48,329 nucleotides of DNA, taken from the NCBI GenBank assembly GCA_002399785.1, contig DHEH01000003.1, forward strand, positions 1 to 48,329, in the 5' to 3' direction. The notes under the pieces are model-generated. The model was not told the DNA's origin. It did no database searches and saw only the letters and a program-made list of their open reading frames with translations. This stretch comes from Caryophanales bacterium UBA4855 (GTDB lineage: Bacteria > Bacillota_I > Bacilli_A > RFN20 > CAG-826). Each line of letters begins with the position of its first letter. The first letter of the stretch is position 1. This document shows, piece by piece, positions 29,929 through 38,459 of the stretch. The position numbers and the translations under genes are program-made.

Positions 29929-30345
29929 ATGGTTAAATATTGTACTCAATGTGGTAAAAAATTAAAAAAGAATGCAGAAGGCGTATATTTTTGTCCTAAT
30001 TATAAAAAACATGATAAAACTGTTAAAGTAATGACTGATAGCGATGAAAAACATCTTTTTAATCAATCTTGTCACCAAAATATAAAAAAAGCTTATGACT
30101 TAAAACAGAATTCGTTGTGCTTTATAGTTATTGCTAGCATTTTACTTATTGTTGGTGCAATCTTTTTGCTACTTTCATTTAAATACAATATTATTAAAGA
30201 AAGAGTCTTTACTCCTGGGGCATTAGAATTTGTTGTTAGTATTCTTTGTTTAGCAGGCGGATTGTTTTGTATGATTTTTGGAATCATTAGGCTCATAATT
30301 GCTTTTCTAAAAAAAGATTATTTCACTCATTTACTTAAAAAATAA
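29929..30345 (+). CDS. Small zinc-ribbon membrane protein
   Basis: 138 residues. The N terminus YCTQCGKKL with a following YFCPN gives a partial zinc-ribbon of the type seen in many Bacillota membrane proteins. Two hydrophobic helices lie near residues 64-88 and 98-125. AAGGA precedes ATG 29929, and only 11 bases separate it from the lipoprotein gene, so it is the last gene of the sugar operon. No function is recognised. Confidence 0.75.
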   Translation: MVKYCTQCGKKLKKNAEGVYFCPNYKKHDKTVKVMTDSDEKHLFNQSCHQNIKKAYDLKQNSLCFIVIASILLIVGAIFLLLSFKYNIIKERVFTPGALEFVVSILCLAGGLFCMIFGIIRLIIAFLKKDYFTHLLKK

Positions 30346-30363
30346 TCTTTAATTATTAACTTT

Positions 30364-30393
30364 AAAAGGATGTAGATTTTCTGCATCCTTTTT
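30364..30393 (+). terminator. Terminator of the sugar importer operon
   Basis: AAAAGGATG (30364-30372) pairs with CATCCTTTT (30384-30392), with a partly paired inner loop and a T-tract ending at 30393. Located 19 bases after the last stop codon. Confidence 0.8.
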
Positions 30394-30395
30394 CA

Positions 30396-30422
30396 TTATG
30401 CCATGTAAATCCCCATTATTTT
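30396..30422 (+). repeat. Dispersed 27-bp repeat, copy 5
   Basis: C-rich orientation on the plus strand. The right half GTAAATCCCCATTATTTT is well conserved, the left half is eroded. It lies between two opposing terminators. Confidence 0.6.
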
Positions 30423-30424
30423 CA

Positions 30425-30456
30425 TAAAAAAGACGAAAATTTAATTCCGTCTTTTA
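30425..30456 (-). terminator. Terminator of the GGGtGRT operon
   Basis: AAAAGACG (30428-30435) pairs with CGTCTTTT (30448-30455). On the minus strand the stem is followed by a T-run, fitting the end of the convergent GGGtGRT gene. Confidence 0.7.
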
Positions 30457-30479
30457 GGTTCAAATAATAAGTTTAGTTA

Positions 30480-31478
30480 CTATTTTAAAGATTCGTAAAC
30501 AGCAACGGCACAAGCAACAGTGGCACCAACCATTGGGTTATTGCCCATTCCGATTAATCCCATCATTTCAACGTGTGCTGGGACTGAAGATGATCCGGCA
30601 AATTGTGCATCTGCGTGCATTCTTCCCATTGAATCAGTTAATCCGTATGAAGCTGGACCTGCACCCATATTGTCTGGATGTAATGTACGGCCAGTTCCTC
30701 CGCCTGATGCGACTGAGAAATATTTAACATCATGTTTCCAAGCCCAATTCTTATATTGACCAGCGACAAGATGTTGGAATCTTGTTGGGTTAGTGGAGTT
30801 ACCAGTAATAGAAACACCAACGTGTTCATATTGCATGATAGCGACACCTTCATTAGTTTCATTGGCACCGTAGCATTTAATTAAAGATCTTGGGCCTTTA
30901 GAGAATGAAATTTCCTTAACAATATTAAGTTTTGAACGTTCGAAATCATAATCTGTTTGAACATAAGTGAAACCATTAACTCTTGAAATGATATAAGCAG
31001 CATCTTTTCCTAAACCATTTAAGATGACTTTTAAAGGAGTCTTTCTGGCTTTGTTAGCGTTACTAGCAATACCAATAGCACCTTCAGCAGCAGCAAATGA
31101 TTCGTGACCAGCTAAGAAACAGAAGCACTTTGTTTCTTCACTAAGCAACATAGCGCCTAAATTTCCGTGTCCCAAACCGACTTCACGTGTTTCAGCAACT
31201 GAGCCAGGAACACAGAAAGCTTGTAAACCAACACCAATTAATTCAGCGGCTTCAGCAGCTGTTTTAACACCTTTTTTAAGTCCGAGAGCAACACCTAAAG
31301 TGTAAGCCCAAACAGCGTTATCAAAACAAATTGGTTGAACACCTCTAACTATTTTTTCAACATCAATACCGTGTTCTAAACAAAGAGCACGACATTCTTC
31401 TAAATCTTTAAAGCCATTCTCTTTTAAGCATTTATTAATGCCAACTTCTCTACGATTGTAGTTTTCAAAATTTACCAT
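30480..31478 (-). CDS. GGGtGRT protein
   Basis: 332 residues. The family-naming motif GGGTGRT is at 259-265 within ASGGGTGRTLHPDNMG, followed by a Gly/Met-rich C terminus (GLIGMGNNPMVG). Cys residues at 7, 30, 33, 51, 89, 118 and 120 could bind metal or iron-sulfur clusters, but no standard ferredoxin motif is present. The family is of unknown biochemical function and is generally found beside a NifU-like scaffold, as here, where the NifU-like gene lies five bases upstream. That suggests a role in iron-sulfur or metallocluster chemistry (inference). Confidence 0.88.
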   Translation of the reverse strand: MVNFENYNRREVGINKCLKENGFKDLEECRALCLEHGIDVEKIVRGVQPICFDNAVWAYTLGVALGLKKGVKTAAEAAELIGVGLQAFCVPGSVAETREVGLGHGNLGAMLLSEETKCFCFLAGHESFAAAEGAIGIASNANKARKTPLKVILNGLGKDAAYIISRVNGFTYVQTDYDFERSKLNIVKEISFSKGPRSLIKCYGANETNEGVAIMQYEHVGVSITGNSTNPTRFQHLVAGQYKNWAWKHDVKYFSVASGGGTGRTLHPDNMGAGPASYGLTDSMGRMHADAQFAGSSSVPAHVEMMGLIGMGNNPMVGATVACAVAVYESLK

Positions 31479-31483
31479 ATCAT

Positions 31484-32176
31484 TTACTCTTTTCTTGGAT
31501 CAATTACTTTAACAGCTTCATTAAAGCGGCCATAGTGTCCAATAGCTTTACTATAAGCTTCTTTTGGATCTACGCCATTACGAATAGCGGTCATCATTTT
31601 ACCGATATTAACGAATTCATATCCAATAATTTCGTTGTTCTCATCTAATCCTAAATGTAAGACATAACCATCTGTCATTTCAAGATATCTAGGACCTTTT
31701 GCTTTAGTGCCAAACATAGTACCGATTTGGCTACGAAGATTCTTTCCTAAATCGTCCATACCTGATCCAACTGGTAATCCGTTTTCAGAGAAAGCAGTTT
31801 GAGAACGTCCATAAGCTAATTGCTTAAAGATTTCTCTCATAGCGACGTTGATAGCATCACAAACTAAATCTGTGTTTAATGCTTCAAGAATTGTTTTGCC
31901 TTGTAAAATTTCACAAGCCATAGCAGCGGAGTGAGTCATACCAGAGCAGCCAATAGTTTCAACTAAAGCTTCTTCAATAATACCATTCTTAACGTTGAGT
32001 GTTAATTTGCATGCACCTTGTTGAGGAGCACACCAGCCAATACCGTGACTGAGACCAGAAATATCTTTAATTTCTCTAGATAATACCCATCTTCCTTCTT
32101 CAGGAATTGGTGCTGGGCCGTGGTCGCAACCCTTTTTAACGATACACATATCGTTAACTAATTCGGAATATTCCAT
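31484..32176 (-). CDS. NifU-like iron-sulfur cluster scaffold
   Basis: 230 residues of the clostridial-type NifU/IscU-like family. Conserved Cys include Cys49, Cys56, Cys77 (in ETIGCSGM) and Cys88, with additional N-terminal Cys11 and Cys17; GCSGMTHSAAMACEIL resembles the IscU core GCG-ASMA-TE. The C-terminal half has an unfamiliar DGYVLHLG region. It would assemble clusters for transfer to a partner, most simply the adjoining GGGtGRT protein or the iron-sulfur flavoprotein upstream in the block. The mRNA leader holds a hairpin at 32201-32219. AGAGG lies before the ATG. Confidence 0.88.
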   Translation of the reverse strand: MEYSELVNDMCIVKKGCDHGPAPIPEEGRWVLSREIKDISGLSHGIGWCAPQQGACKLTLNVKNGIIEEALVETIGCSGMTHSAAMACEILQGKTILEALNTDLVCDAINVAMREIFKQLAYGRSQTAFSENGLPVGSGMDDLGKNLRSQIGTMFGTKAKGPRYLEMTDGYVLHLGLDENNEIIGYEFVNIGKMMTAIRNGVDPKEAYSKAIGHYGRFNEAVKVIDPRKE

Positions 32177-32200
32177 ATAGTTACATTACCTCTTTCTTTC

Positions 32201-32219
32201 AAAATGCCTATAGCATTTT
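32201..32219 (-). promoter_or_regulatory. Inverted repeat in the NifU-like gene leader
   Basis: AAAATGC (32201-32207) and GCATTTT (32213-32219) form a seven-pair inverted repeat about 25 bases before the start codon. It could be an operator or a leader hairpin; no factor is identified. Confidence 0.4.
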
Positions 32220-32423
32220 AACGCTTTAATTTTCTCAAAAAAATGGCAAAAATACAAGTCTTATACATAAATATATATATTAAATCTTTATTATTTTATA
32301 TATGTAAACTATATAAATATTTTTTACCGAATTTGCATAAAAAAAGATCTTGTCTAGAAAACAAAACCTTTTTAGAAATTGAATTTTAAAAAATCAAATA
32401 ACAAAATCTAATCATTTTTTAAA

Positions 32424-32450
32424 AAATAGCGAGGATTAGCAAGGGATATT
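32424..32450 (-). repeat. Dispersed 27-bp repeat, copy 6
   Basis: C-rich orientation on the minus strand (plus strand AAATAGCGAGGATTAGC then AAGGGATATT), immediately after the stop of the P-II-like gene. Confidence 0.65.
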
Positions 32451-32452
32451 GA

Positions 32453-32776
32453 TTATTTCTTTGTTTCATCAAACTTTAAACCGACAACATCATTGACTGG
32501 TAAACTGAAAGCAATACCTTGTCCGTCATTGCCAAGTCCTGCACTTTTATAAATTGATGACATAACCTTATCTTTGATTTCTGCATCAACTAGAATCATA
32601 ATCATTTCTTTTTCTGGAGTGATCACTATTCCATATTTAGATTCCATATCTTTTGTTCCGGTTCCACGAGCATGAATGACTGTGCCACCATGTGCGCCAG
32701 CATCACGAGCTGCATCCATAACGGCATCAGAGAAACCAATGTTTACATAAGTTATTATTACTTCAAATTTTTGCAT
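32453..32776 (-). CDS. P-II-like signalling protein 1
   Basis: 107 residues, close to the GlnB/GlnK length of 112. The ferredoxin-like core is recognisable, with ARGTGT around the T-loop region and the C-terminal block GIAFSLPVNDVVGL. The usual T-loop Tyr51 is absent, so uridylylation is not expected. P-II proteins sense ATP/ADP and small metabolites and bind partners through the T-loop. It lies last in an operon after a second P-II-like gene and a DUF1538 membrane protein instead of the usual AmtB, so that membrane protein is the likely target (inference). Confidence 0.85.
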   Translation of the reverse strand: MQKFEVIITYVNIGFSDAVMDAARDAGAHGGTVIHARGTGTKDMESKYGIVITPEKEMIMILVDAEIKDKVMSSIYKSAGLGNDGQGIAFSLPVNDVVGLKFDETKK

Positions 32777-32787
32777 ATTTTTCTCCC

Positions 32788-33189
32788 TTATATTGTGTTT
32801 GTTAAAAATTGATATATTTTAAGTCCAATAATACTAGACATTGGAACTGAAAATCCAACGCCATTGTTTCTTTTGCTAATAATAAAGTAAGCAGACAATT
32901 CTTTTTTAATCTCAGGAATTGATTCTTCTTTAATAAGAGACATAACAATTTCTTTATTATTATTTTCAATTCCTAAAATATCTAAGACTTCTTTTTGGGC
33001 GGTGCCAGTTCCAGAACTTATGAATTGAGCAGCAACACCTTCTCTTTTAAATATTTGTGCGATAGCATCAGCTTGTCCTTGATTAACTATTGTAATGAAC
33101 AAACTTAGTTTTTTAATATCAATTTTCTTCTCAACAGGAACTTTTTTATTAGTATCAACTTGATCGTTTTTCTTTTTCTTAAATACCAT
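32788..33189 (-). CDS. P-II-like signalling protein 2
   Basis: 133 residues: a Lys-rich N-terminal extension of about 25 residues, then a P-II-type ferredoxin fold with SSGTGTAQKEVLDILGI in place of the T-loop and GVGFSVPMSSIIGL at the C terminus. It is clearly related to the next gene but diverged, so the pair may form hetero-oligomers. The T-loop tyrosine is lacking. It starts nine bases after the DUF1538 gene, with AGGAGG before the ATG on the minus strand. Confidence 0.8.
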   Translation of the reverse strand: MVFKKKKNDQVDTNKKVPVEKKIDIKKLSLFITIVNQGQADAIAQIFKREGVAAQFISSGTGTAQKEVLDILGIENNNKEIVMSLIKEESIPEIKKELSAYFIISKRNNGVGFSVPMSSIIGLKIYQFLTNTI

Positions 33190-33198
33190 ATTTCCTCC

Positions 33199-34752
33199 TT
33201 AAAAATGAATGATTTGAGCATCTTCTTCAGTGTATATATGTTTACGCATAATATCACGTGCTCTTTCTTCTTTGATTTTTTCAACAACACCCAAAACTTG
33301 AATCGCAATAATTGGAGTTAAAGCAATCATTGCAACAAGACCAAAAGATTGTTCGTAATAGTTTGCTTGAGCGCCATAGATTGATGAAGTAATTCCGACA
33401 ATTAAAGGTAAAACAAATGAAGAAGACATTGGTCCACTTGCTGTGCCTCCGGAGTCGAAAGCCATTGCAGTATAAATGTTTGGGCAAATAAACATAAGAG
33501 TTAAGGAAATTGCATATCCTGGAACCATGTAATAAATGATGGAAAAATTATAGATAGTTCTTATTGCTGAAAGAGCGATAGCAATACCTACTCCTAAAGA
33601 TAATGTAAGCAAAACTGTTATTTTTTTGATTTTTCCATCGGATATTTCTGCCATGTCTTCGGTTAAAACATGAACTGCTGGTTCGCAAAGAATATTAACT
33701 AATCCAATAACGAAAGCGATGAGAATGATTGCATAGTCTGGTTTATTCCCTAGACACTTACCAACATAAAAACCTATTGGAGTCATAGCGGCACTAGTTC
33801 CTGTTAAAAAGAAAACTAAACCAACATAACAAAATAAAAAGCCAACTAATAATTTAATTATTTTATTCTTTGGTAATTTAATAAATAATGCTTGATAAAT
33901 AAAGAAAATAATCATTACAGGAAGCAAAGCAATTAAAACACTTAAAAACGTTCCTAAATCTGTTCCATTTTGAGGAATCATAGCGTTAATAAACATTTGT
34001 AAGATTGGCATTGATCCTAATTGAGTGTAAGTAGGGATATAATCGGTTGAATTATTTCCAATTAAAATTAATAATGTCATTGTAATAATTGGTCCAATCG
34101 AAGACATTCCGACAAGACCGAAACTATCATTTGTTGCATCTTTTCCACCACGAACAGCTGCAACACCGGCACCTAAAGATAAAATAAATGGAACAGTAGC
34201 TGAACCAGTTGTAATACCTCCTGAATCAAAAATAAACGGTAAAAACGATCTTTTAGATTCATCAAGAGCAATAAAAATCATCAACATAAAAGTAATAGCA
34301 TAAAAGAATAAGTACCATAATTTTAAAGATTTATGAAAAATGATTCTTAATATTCCGATAACAACAAACAAACCTACACCAACGGCAATACTACCAATTA
34401 AAACATAAGCGTTTATATTAACTTGTTTAGTAACAATTAGAATACTTGGTTCAGCACAAGTGATCAAAGCACCTAAAGCAAAAGCAAACAAAACAACAAT
34501 AAATAAATTCTTTTGCTTAGATAAAGAACTTCCCATATATTGACCAACTTTTGTTAAACTTGATGAAGCTCCAATTTGAAATAAACTAAGACCTATAATC
34601 AGTACAATCATTCCAATTAATAAAAGTAAATAATCGCCACGATTCCGCTCTAAAGGAGCGATTCCGGTGAGTGACAAAATAACCACAATCAGGATGATTG
34701 GGATGATTGATAATGAACTATTAATTAAGGAATTTAAATATCTGTTTTTCAC
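33199..34752 (-). CDS. DUF1538-family membrane protein
   Basis: 517 residues with about 12-14 hydrophobic helices. The chain is internally duplicated: ITCAEPSILIVTKQVN with IFDSGGITTGSATVPFILSL in the first half, and ILCEPAVHVLTEDM with AFDSGGTASGPMSSSFVLPL in the second. This two-repeat layout with CEP and DSGG motifs matches DUF1538, a putative transporter family of unknown substrate. It heads an operon with two P-II-like proteins, analogous in arrangement to AmtB-GlnK, so regulated transport linked to energy or nitrogen state is a reasonable guess (inference). It is divergent from hypB. Confidence 0.88.
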   Translation of the reverse strand: MKNRYLNSLINSSLSIIPIILIVVILSLTGIAPLERNRGDYLLLLIGMIVLIIGLSLFQIGASSSLTKVGQYMGSSLSKQKNLFIVVLFAFALGALITCAEPSILIVTKQVNINAYVLIGSIAVGVGLFVVIGILRIIFHKSLKLWYLFFYAITFMLMIFIALDESKRSFLPFIFDSGGITTGSATVPFILSLGAGVAAVRGGKDATNDSFGLVGMSSIGPIITMTLLILIGNNSTDYIPTYTQLGSMPILQMFINAMIPQNGTDLGTFLSVLIALLPVMIIFFIYQALFIKLPKNKIIKLLVGFLFCYVGLVFFLTGTSAAMTPIGFYVGKCLGNKPDYAIILIAFVIGLVNILCEPAVHVLTEDMAEISDGKIKKITVLLTLSLGVGIAIALSAIRTIYNFSIIYYMVPGYAISLTLMFICPNIYTAMAFDSGGTASGPMSSSFVLPLIVGITSSIYGAQANYYEQSFGLVAMIALTPIIAIQVLGVVEKIKEERARDIMRKHIYTEEDAQIIHF

Positions 34753-34901
34753 TTTATAATATTATAGCGAAGAATAAAAAAATATGTTAAAAGAAATGGT
34801 ATTTTTCACATTTTATTTTTATTATTTAAATTTTGAATAATTTATCTTTATATGTTTAAAATTATGCCTTAAAAACAGGGTTTTAAGCTATAAAAAATAA
34901 T

Positions 34902-34921
34902 AGTAATATTACTGCTAAAAT
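34902..34921 (+). promoter_or_regulatory. hypB promoter with overlapping palindrome
   Basis: The perfect 12-bp palindrome AGTAATATTACT (34902-34913) touches an extended -10 element TGCTAAAAT (34913-34921). Transcription would start near 34928, with AAGGG at 34941-34945 ahead of ATG 34954. The palindrome is well placed to be an operator in the divergent region between hypB and the DUF1538 operon. Upstream, CTTAAAA/TTTTAAG (34868-34887) is a second inverted repeat. The regulator is unknown. Confidence 0.55.
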
Positions 34922-34953
34922 GTTAAAATTTAAGAAAATTAAGGGTTAATTAA

Positions 34954-35631
34954 ATGGATAATATAAAAATTATAGAAGTTAAACAAAGTGTATTTAAAGA
35001 CAACGATGAAAAAGCGGTTTTATTGAGGAGAGAATTGAAGAAAAATAAAACTTTTCTTCTTAATTTAATGTCTTCTCCTGGATCTGGCAAAACAACAACC
35101 TTAACTGGCTTAATTAATTTACTTAAAAATAAAATTAAAGTTGCAGTAATGGAAGCTGATATTGATGGTGATTGTGATGCAAAAACTTTAATTGATAAAA
35201 CTGGTGTTAGAGTAATTCAACTTCATACTGGTGGAATGTGTCATCTTGATGCCACCATGACAAAACAAGGACTTGATGAATTGGATGCTAACGATGCCGA
35301 TTTAGTAATCTTAGAAAATATTGGAAACCTTGTATGTCCAGCTGAATTTGATACTGGAGCTTGTAAAAATATAATGATTTTAAGTGTCCCTGAAGGTGAC
35401 GATAAACCATTAAAATACCCATTGATGTTTTCAGTTTGTGATTTAGTTATTATTAATAAAATTGATGTTTTACCTTATTTTGATTTTAACATTGATAGAT
35501 GTAAAGAATATGTCGCTCAAAGAAATCCAAATGCTAAAGTAATTCAAATTTCCGCCAAAACTGGTGAAAATATGAATGTTTTAGCTGACTATATTTTAAA
35601 TGCCGTTAAAGAATGCCAAAAAGGAGAATAA
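34954..35631 (+). CDS. hypB: HypB-type nickel-delivery GTPase
   Basis: 225 residues. P-loop SPGSGKTT at 41-48, switch region EADIDGDCDAKT, the metal-binding GGMCHLDA (Cys96, His97) and LVCPAEFDTGA (Cys128), and NKID at 168-171 match HypB. The N-terminal His-rich nickel-storage stretch of some HypBs is absent. HypB works with HypA to insert nickel into [NiFe]-hydrogenase. Here the order is hypB, iron-sulfur flavoprotein, hypA. No hydrogenase subunits or hypCDEF are in the window, so the client is either elsewhere or is not a classical hydrogenase. Its stop lies two bases before the next ATG. Confidence 0.93.
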   Translation: MDNIKIIEVKQSVFKDNDEKAVLLRRELKKNKTFLLNLMSSPGSGKTTTLTGLINLLKNKIKVAVMEADIDGDCDAKTLIDKTGVRVIQLHTGGMCHLDATMTKQGLDELDANDADLVILENIGNLVCPAEFDTGACKNIMILSVPEGDDKPLKYPLMFSVCDLVIINKIDVLPYFDFNIDRCKEYVAQRNPNAKVIQISAKTGENMNVLADYILNAVKECQKGE

Positions 35632-35633
35632 AA

Positions 35634-38453
35634 ATGGCTGAAATGTCTAATGCTTTCACCCCTGAACACCGCGGTGAAAAAAACCCAAACAAAAAGATTT
35701 TAAAATTAGGACAAAGAATAACTGATCGAATAGGTCACAAAGTTACAAGTGATGATCCAGAATATTGGGGATTAGCCTGTATTTGTACCGATGAAATGGC
35801 TGATGTTGCCCTAAAGATGAAGAGAAGAGTTCCAATGACTTTTGAGCAATTGCTTAAAAAGACTAAACTTGATGCTACAAAATTACAAAAACTCTTAGAT
35901 GAAATGGCATATGTTGGTGTAATTGAATATAACTGGGAAAATGAAAAACATGAAAAACAATACGTTTTACCTATGTTTGTTCCAGGTTCAGCTGAATTCT
36001 CTAATATGCGTAAAGAGCAACTTGATGCACATCCTGAATTGGCAATGTTTTTTGAAAGAATGACATATTTACCAATTGCTAAAATAGCACCACTGGTACC
36101 TCAAGGAGGTGCTGGTATTGGAATGCACGTTATTCCTGTTGAGAAATCTATTTCCATGGAAAATAAGTCAGCTAATATAGAACATATTTCTTATTGGCTT
36201 AAAAAATACGAAGGAAAACTTTCAGTTGGTTTATGTTCTTGCCGTTATGGAAGAGCTAAATTAGGTGAAGGTTGTGGCGATAACGCAGAAGAATGGTGTA
36301 TTGGTGTTGGTGATATGGCTACTTATTGTGTTGAAACTAAAAAAGGTAGATATGCCACCAAAGAAGAAGTTTTAGAGATTCTTGAAAGAGCAGAAGAAAA
36401 TGGATTTGTTCATCAAATTACAAATATTGATGGAGAAAACAAGATTTTTGCTATCTGTAATTGTAATGTTAATATTTGTAACGCTTTAAGAACGTCACAA
36501 TTATTTAATACTCCTAATTTTTCAAGAAGTGCTTATACTGCAAAAGTTGATCCAAAAAACTGTGTTGCTTGTGGTAGATGTGTTGAAGTTTGCCCAGCTG
36601 GTGCAGTTAAATTAGGTCAAAAATTATGTACTAAAAACGGAATGATTGAATATCCAAAGCATGAATTACCAGACCATATGCCTTGGGGCGAAGATAAATG
36701 GACTGAAAATTATCGCGATGTAAATAGAGTTGAGTGTTATCCAAGCGGTACCGCTCCTTGTAAAGCGACTTGCCCTGCTCATATTGCTATTCAAGGCTAT
36801 ATAAAAATGGCATCTCAAGGGAGATATGCTGAAGCTTTGGCTTTAATTAAAAGAGAAAATCCATTCCCAGCAATCTGTGGAAGAGTTTGTAATAGAGCTT
36901 GTGAAGATGCTTGTACAAGAGGTGAAATTGATAAAGCTGTTTCAATTGATGCTATTAAGAAATTTATTGCTGATAAAGATTTAGATGCTAAAACAAGATA
37001 TATTCCTAAAGTTGTTATGCCATCTAACGTCGGTAGATGGAAAGAAAAGATTGCTATTATAGGTGCTGGGCCAGCCGGACTTTCATGTGCTTTTTATCTT
37101 GCTGAAAAGGGTTATTATCCAACAGTATTTGAAAAAAATGCTCGTCCAGGCGGAATGCTTATGTATGGAATTCCAAGCTATAAATTAGAGAAGAATGTTA
37201 TTGATGCTGAAATAGATGTTTTACGTGAGATGGGTGTTGAAATTAATTGTGGTGTTGAAGTTGGAAAAGATATCACAATTCAGCAATTACGTGATGAAGG
37301 ATTTAAAGGTTTCTATTTAGCAATTGGCTGCCAAGGTGGTCGTTTACCTGGAATTAATGGTGAAACTGCTGCAGGAGTCACAACTGCTGTTAAATTCTTG
37401 AAAGAAATTAATGATAAAAAAGATGTTAAATTAAGTGGTGACGTCGTTGTTATTGGTGGTGGAAATGTTGCTATTGATGCATCTAGATGTTCAACTCGTG
37501 TTGGTAATGGAAAAGTTACCATGGTTTCTCTTGAAAGCCGCGATATCATGCCTGCAACTAAAGAAGAAATCAGTGAAGCCGAAGAAGAGAATGTTACAAT
37601 TCTGAATTCGTACGGACCAAAAGAAATTCTTCAAAAAGATGGACATGTTTATGCAATAGTTCTAAAAAAATGTACTCAAGTTTTTGATGAAAACAAAAGA
37701 TTTGCTCCAAAATATGATGACGAAGACACAATTACAATTAAATGTAATAATGTTATTTTCTCAATTGGTCAATCGATCGATTACGGAAATTTATTAAGAG
37801 GTACTAAAGTCGAATACGGAAAAGGTGGACGTCCTATTGCTGATCCTGTAACTTATCAAACTGCCGAAAAAGATATTTTTGTAGGTGGCGATGTTTATAC
37901 TGGTCCAAGCTTTGCAATTAATGCAATTGCTACTGGTAAACAAGGTGCTATTTCATTACATAGATTTGTTCAAAAAGGAACATCCCTTACAATCGGTAGA
38001 GATTTGAAACAATTTATCCAATTAGATAAAGATAATTTAATATTCGGTAGTTACGATAAATCAATTAGACAAGAAGCCGGAATGGATAAAAAAATTGATT
38101 ATAAACATTCATTTAAAGATGCTCATAAAACCTTAACCGAAGAACAAATTAAGATTGAAACCGGCAGATGCTTAGGATGTGGTGCCAGTATTGTCGATCC
38201 TAATAAATGTATTGGATGTGGATTATGTACAACTAAATGTGATTTTGATGCTATCCACTTATTTAGAGATCATCCAGAATGTTCAACAATGGTTGTCTCT
38301 GAAGATAAAATGAAAGCAATTTTACCTTATGCTGCAAAACGTGGTATTAAAATTATTTTTGGCAAAAAAACTAAAGAAGAGAAAGCTTCTAATAAAAAAC
38401 ATAAAGCAGATCAAAAAGCTTTAAAACAAAATAAGAATAATAAAAAGCTATAA
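35634..38453 (+). CDS. Multidomain iron-sulfur FAD/NAD(P) oxidoreductase
   Basis: 939 residues from ATG 35634, supported by AAGGAG just upstream. Order: an N-terminal region with a winged-helix-like helical segment (about 65-100); a Cys-rich segment (Cys201, 203, 214, 222, 232 and 275, 277, 282); a ferredoxin-type CVACGRCVEVCP at 310-321; the GltD-type iron-sulfur domain (CPAH near 380, then Cys415, 419, 423, 427); FAD site GAGPAGLS at 477-484; NAD(P) site GGGNVAID at 608-615; and a C-terminal ferredoxin CIGCGLCTTKC at 859-869; then a Lys-rich tail. It resembles glutamate synthase small subunit/NfnB-like proteins with extra cluster domains. Reaction unknown; electron transfer between NAD(P)H and a ferredoxin partner is likely. 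Confidence 0.88.
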   Translation: MAEMSNAFTPEHRGEKNPNKKILKLGQRITDRIGHKVTSDDPEYWGLACICTDEMADVALKMKRRVPMTFEQLLKKTKLDATKLQKLLDEMAYVGVIEYNWENEKHEKQYVLPMFVPGSAEFSNMRKEQLDAHPELAMFFERMTYLPIAKIAPLVPQGGAGIGMHVIPVEKSISMENKSANIEHISYWLKKYEGKLSVGLCSCRYGRAKLGEGCGDNAEEWCIGVGDMATYCVETKKGRYATKEEVLEILERAEENGFVHQITNIDGENKIFAICNCNVNICNALRTSQLFNTPNFSRSAYTAKVDPKNCVACGRCVEVCPAGAVKLGQKLCTKNGMIEYPKHELPDHMPWGEDKWTENYRDVNRVECYPSGTAPCKATCPAHIAIQGYIKMASQGRYAEALALIKRENPFPAICGRVCNRACEDACTRGEIDKAVSIDAIKKFIADKDLDAKTRYIPKVVMPSNVGRWKEKIAIIGAGPAGLSCAFYLAEKGYYPTVFEKNARPGGMLMYGIPSYKLEKNVIDAEIDVLREMGVEINCGVEVGKDITIQQLRDEGFKGFYLAIGCQGGRLPGINGETAAGVTTAVKFLKEINDKKDVKLSGDVVVIGGGNVAIDASRCSTRVGNGKVTMVSLESRDIMPATKEEISEAEEENVTILNSYGPKEILQKDGHVYAIVLKKCTQVFDENKRFAPKYDDEDTITIKCNNVIFSIGQSIDYGNLLRGTKVEYGKGGRPIADPVTYQTAEKDIFVGGDVYTGPSFAINAIATGKQGAISLHRFVQKGTSLTIGRDLKQFIQLDKDNLIFGSYDKSIRQEAGMDKKIDYKHSFKDAHKTLTEEQIKIETGRCLGCGASIVDPNKCIGCGLCTTKCDFDAIHLFRDHPECSTMVVSEDKMKAILPYAAKRGIKIIFGKKTKEEKASNKKHKADQKALKQNKNNKKL

Positions 38454-38459
38454 AAATTT

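Noticed and set aside
30520..30868. Several ORFs overlapping the GGGtGRT gene in other frames
   Set aside because: They lack ribosome binding sites and family similarity, and they lie entirely inside a well-supported gene.
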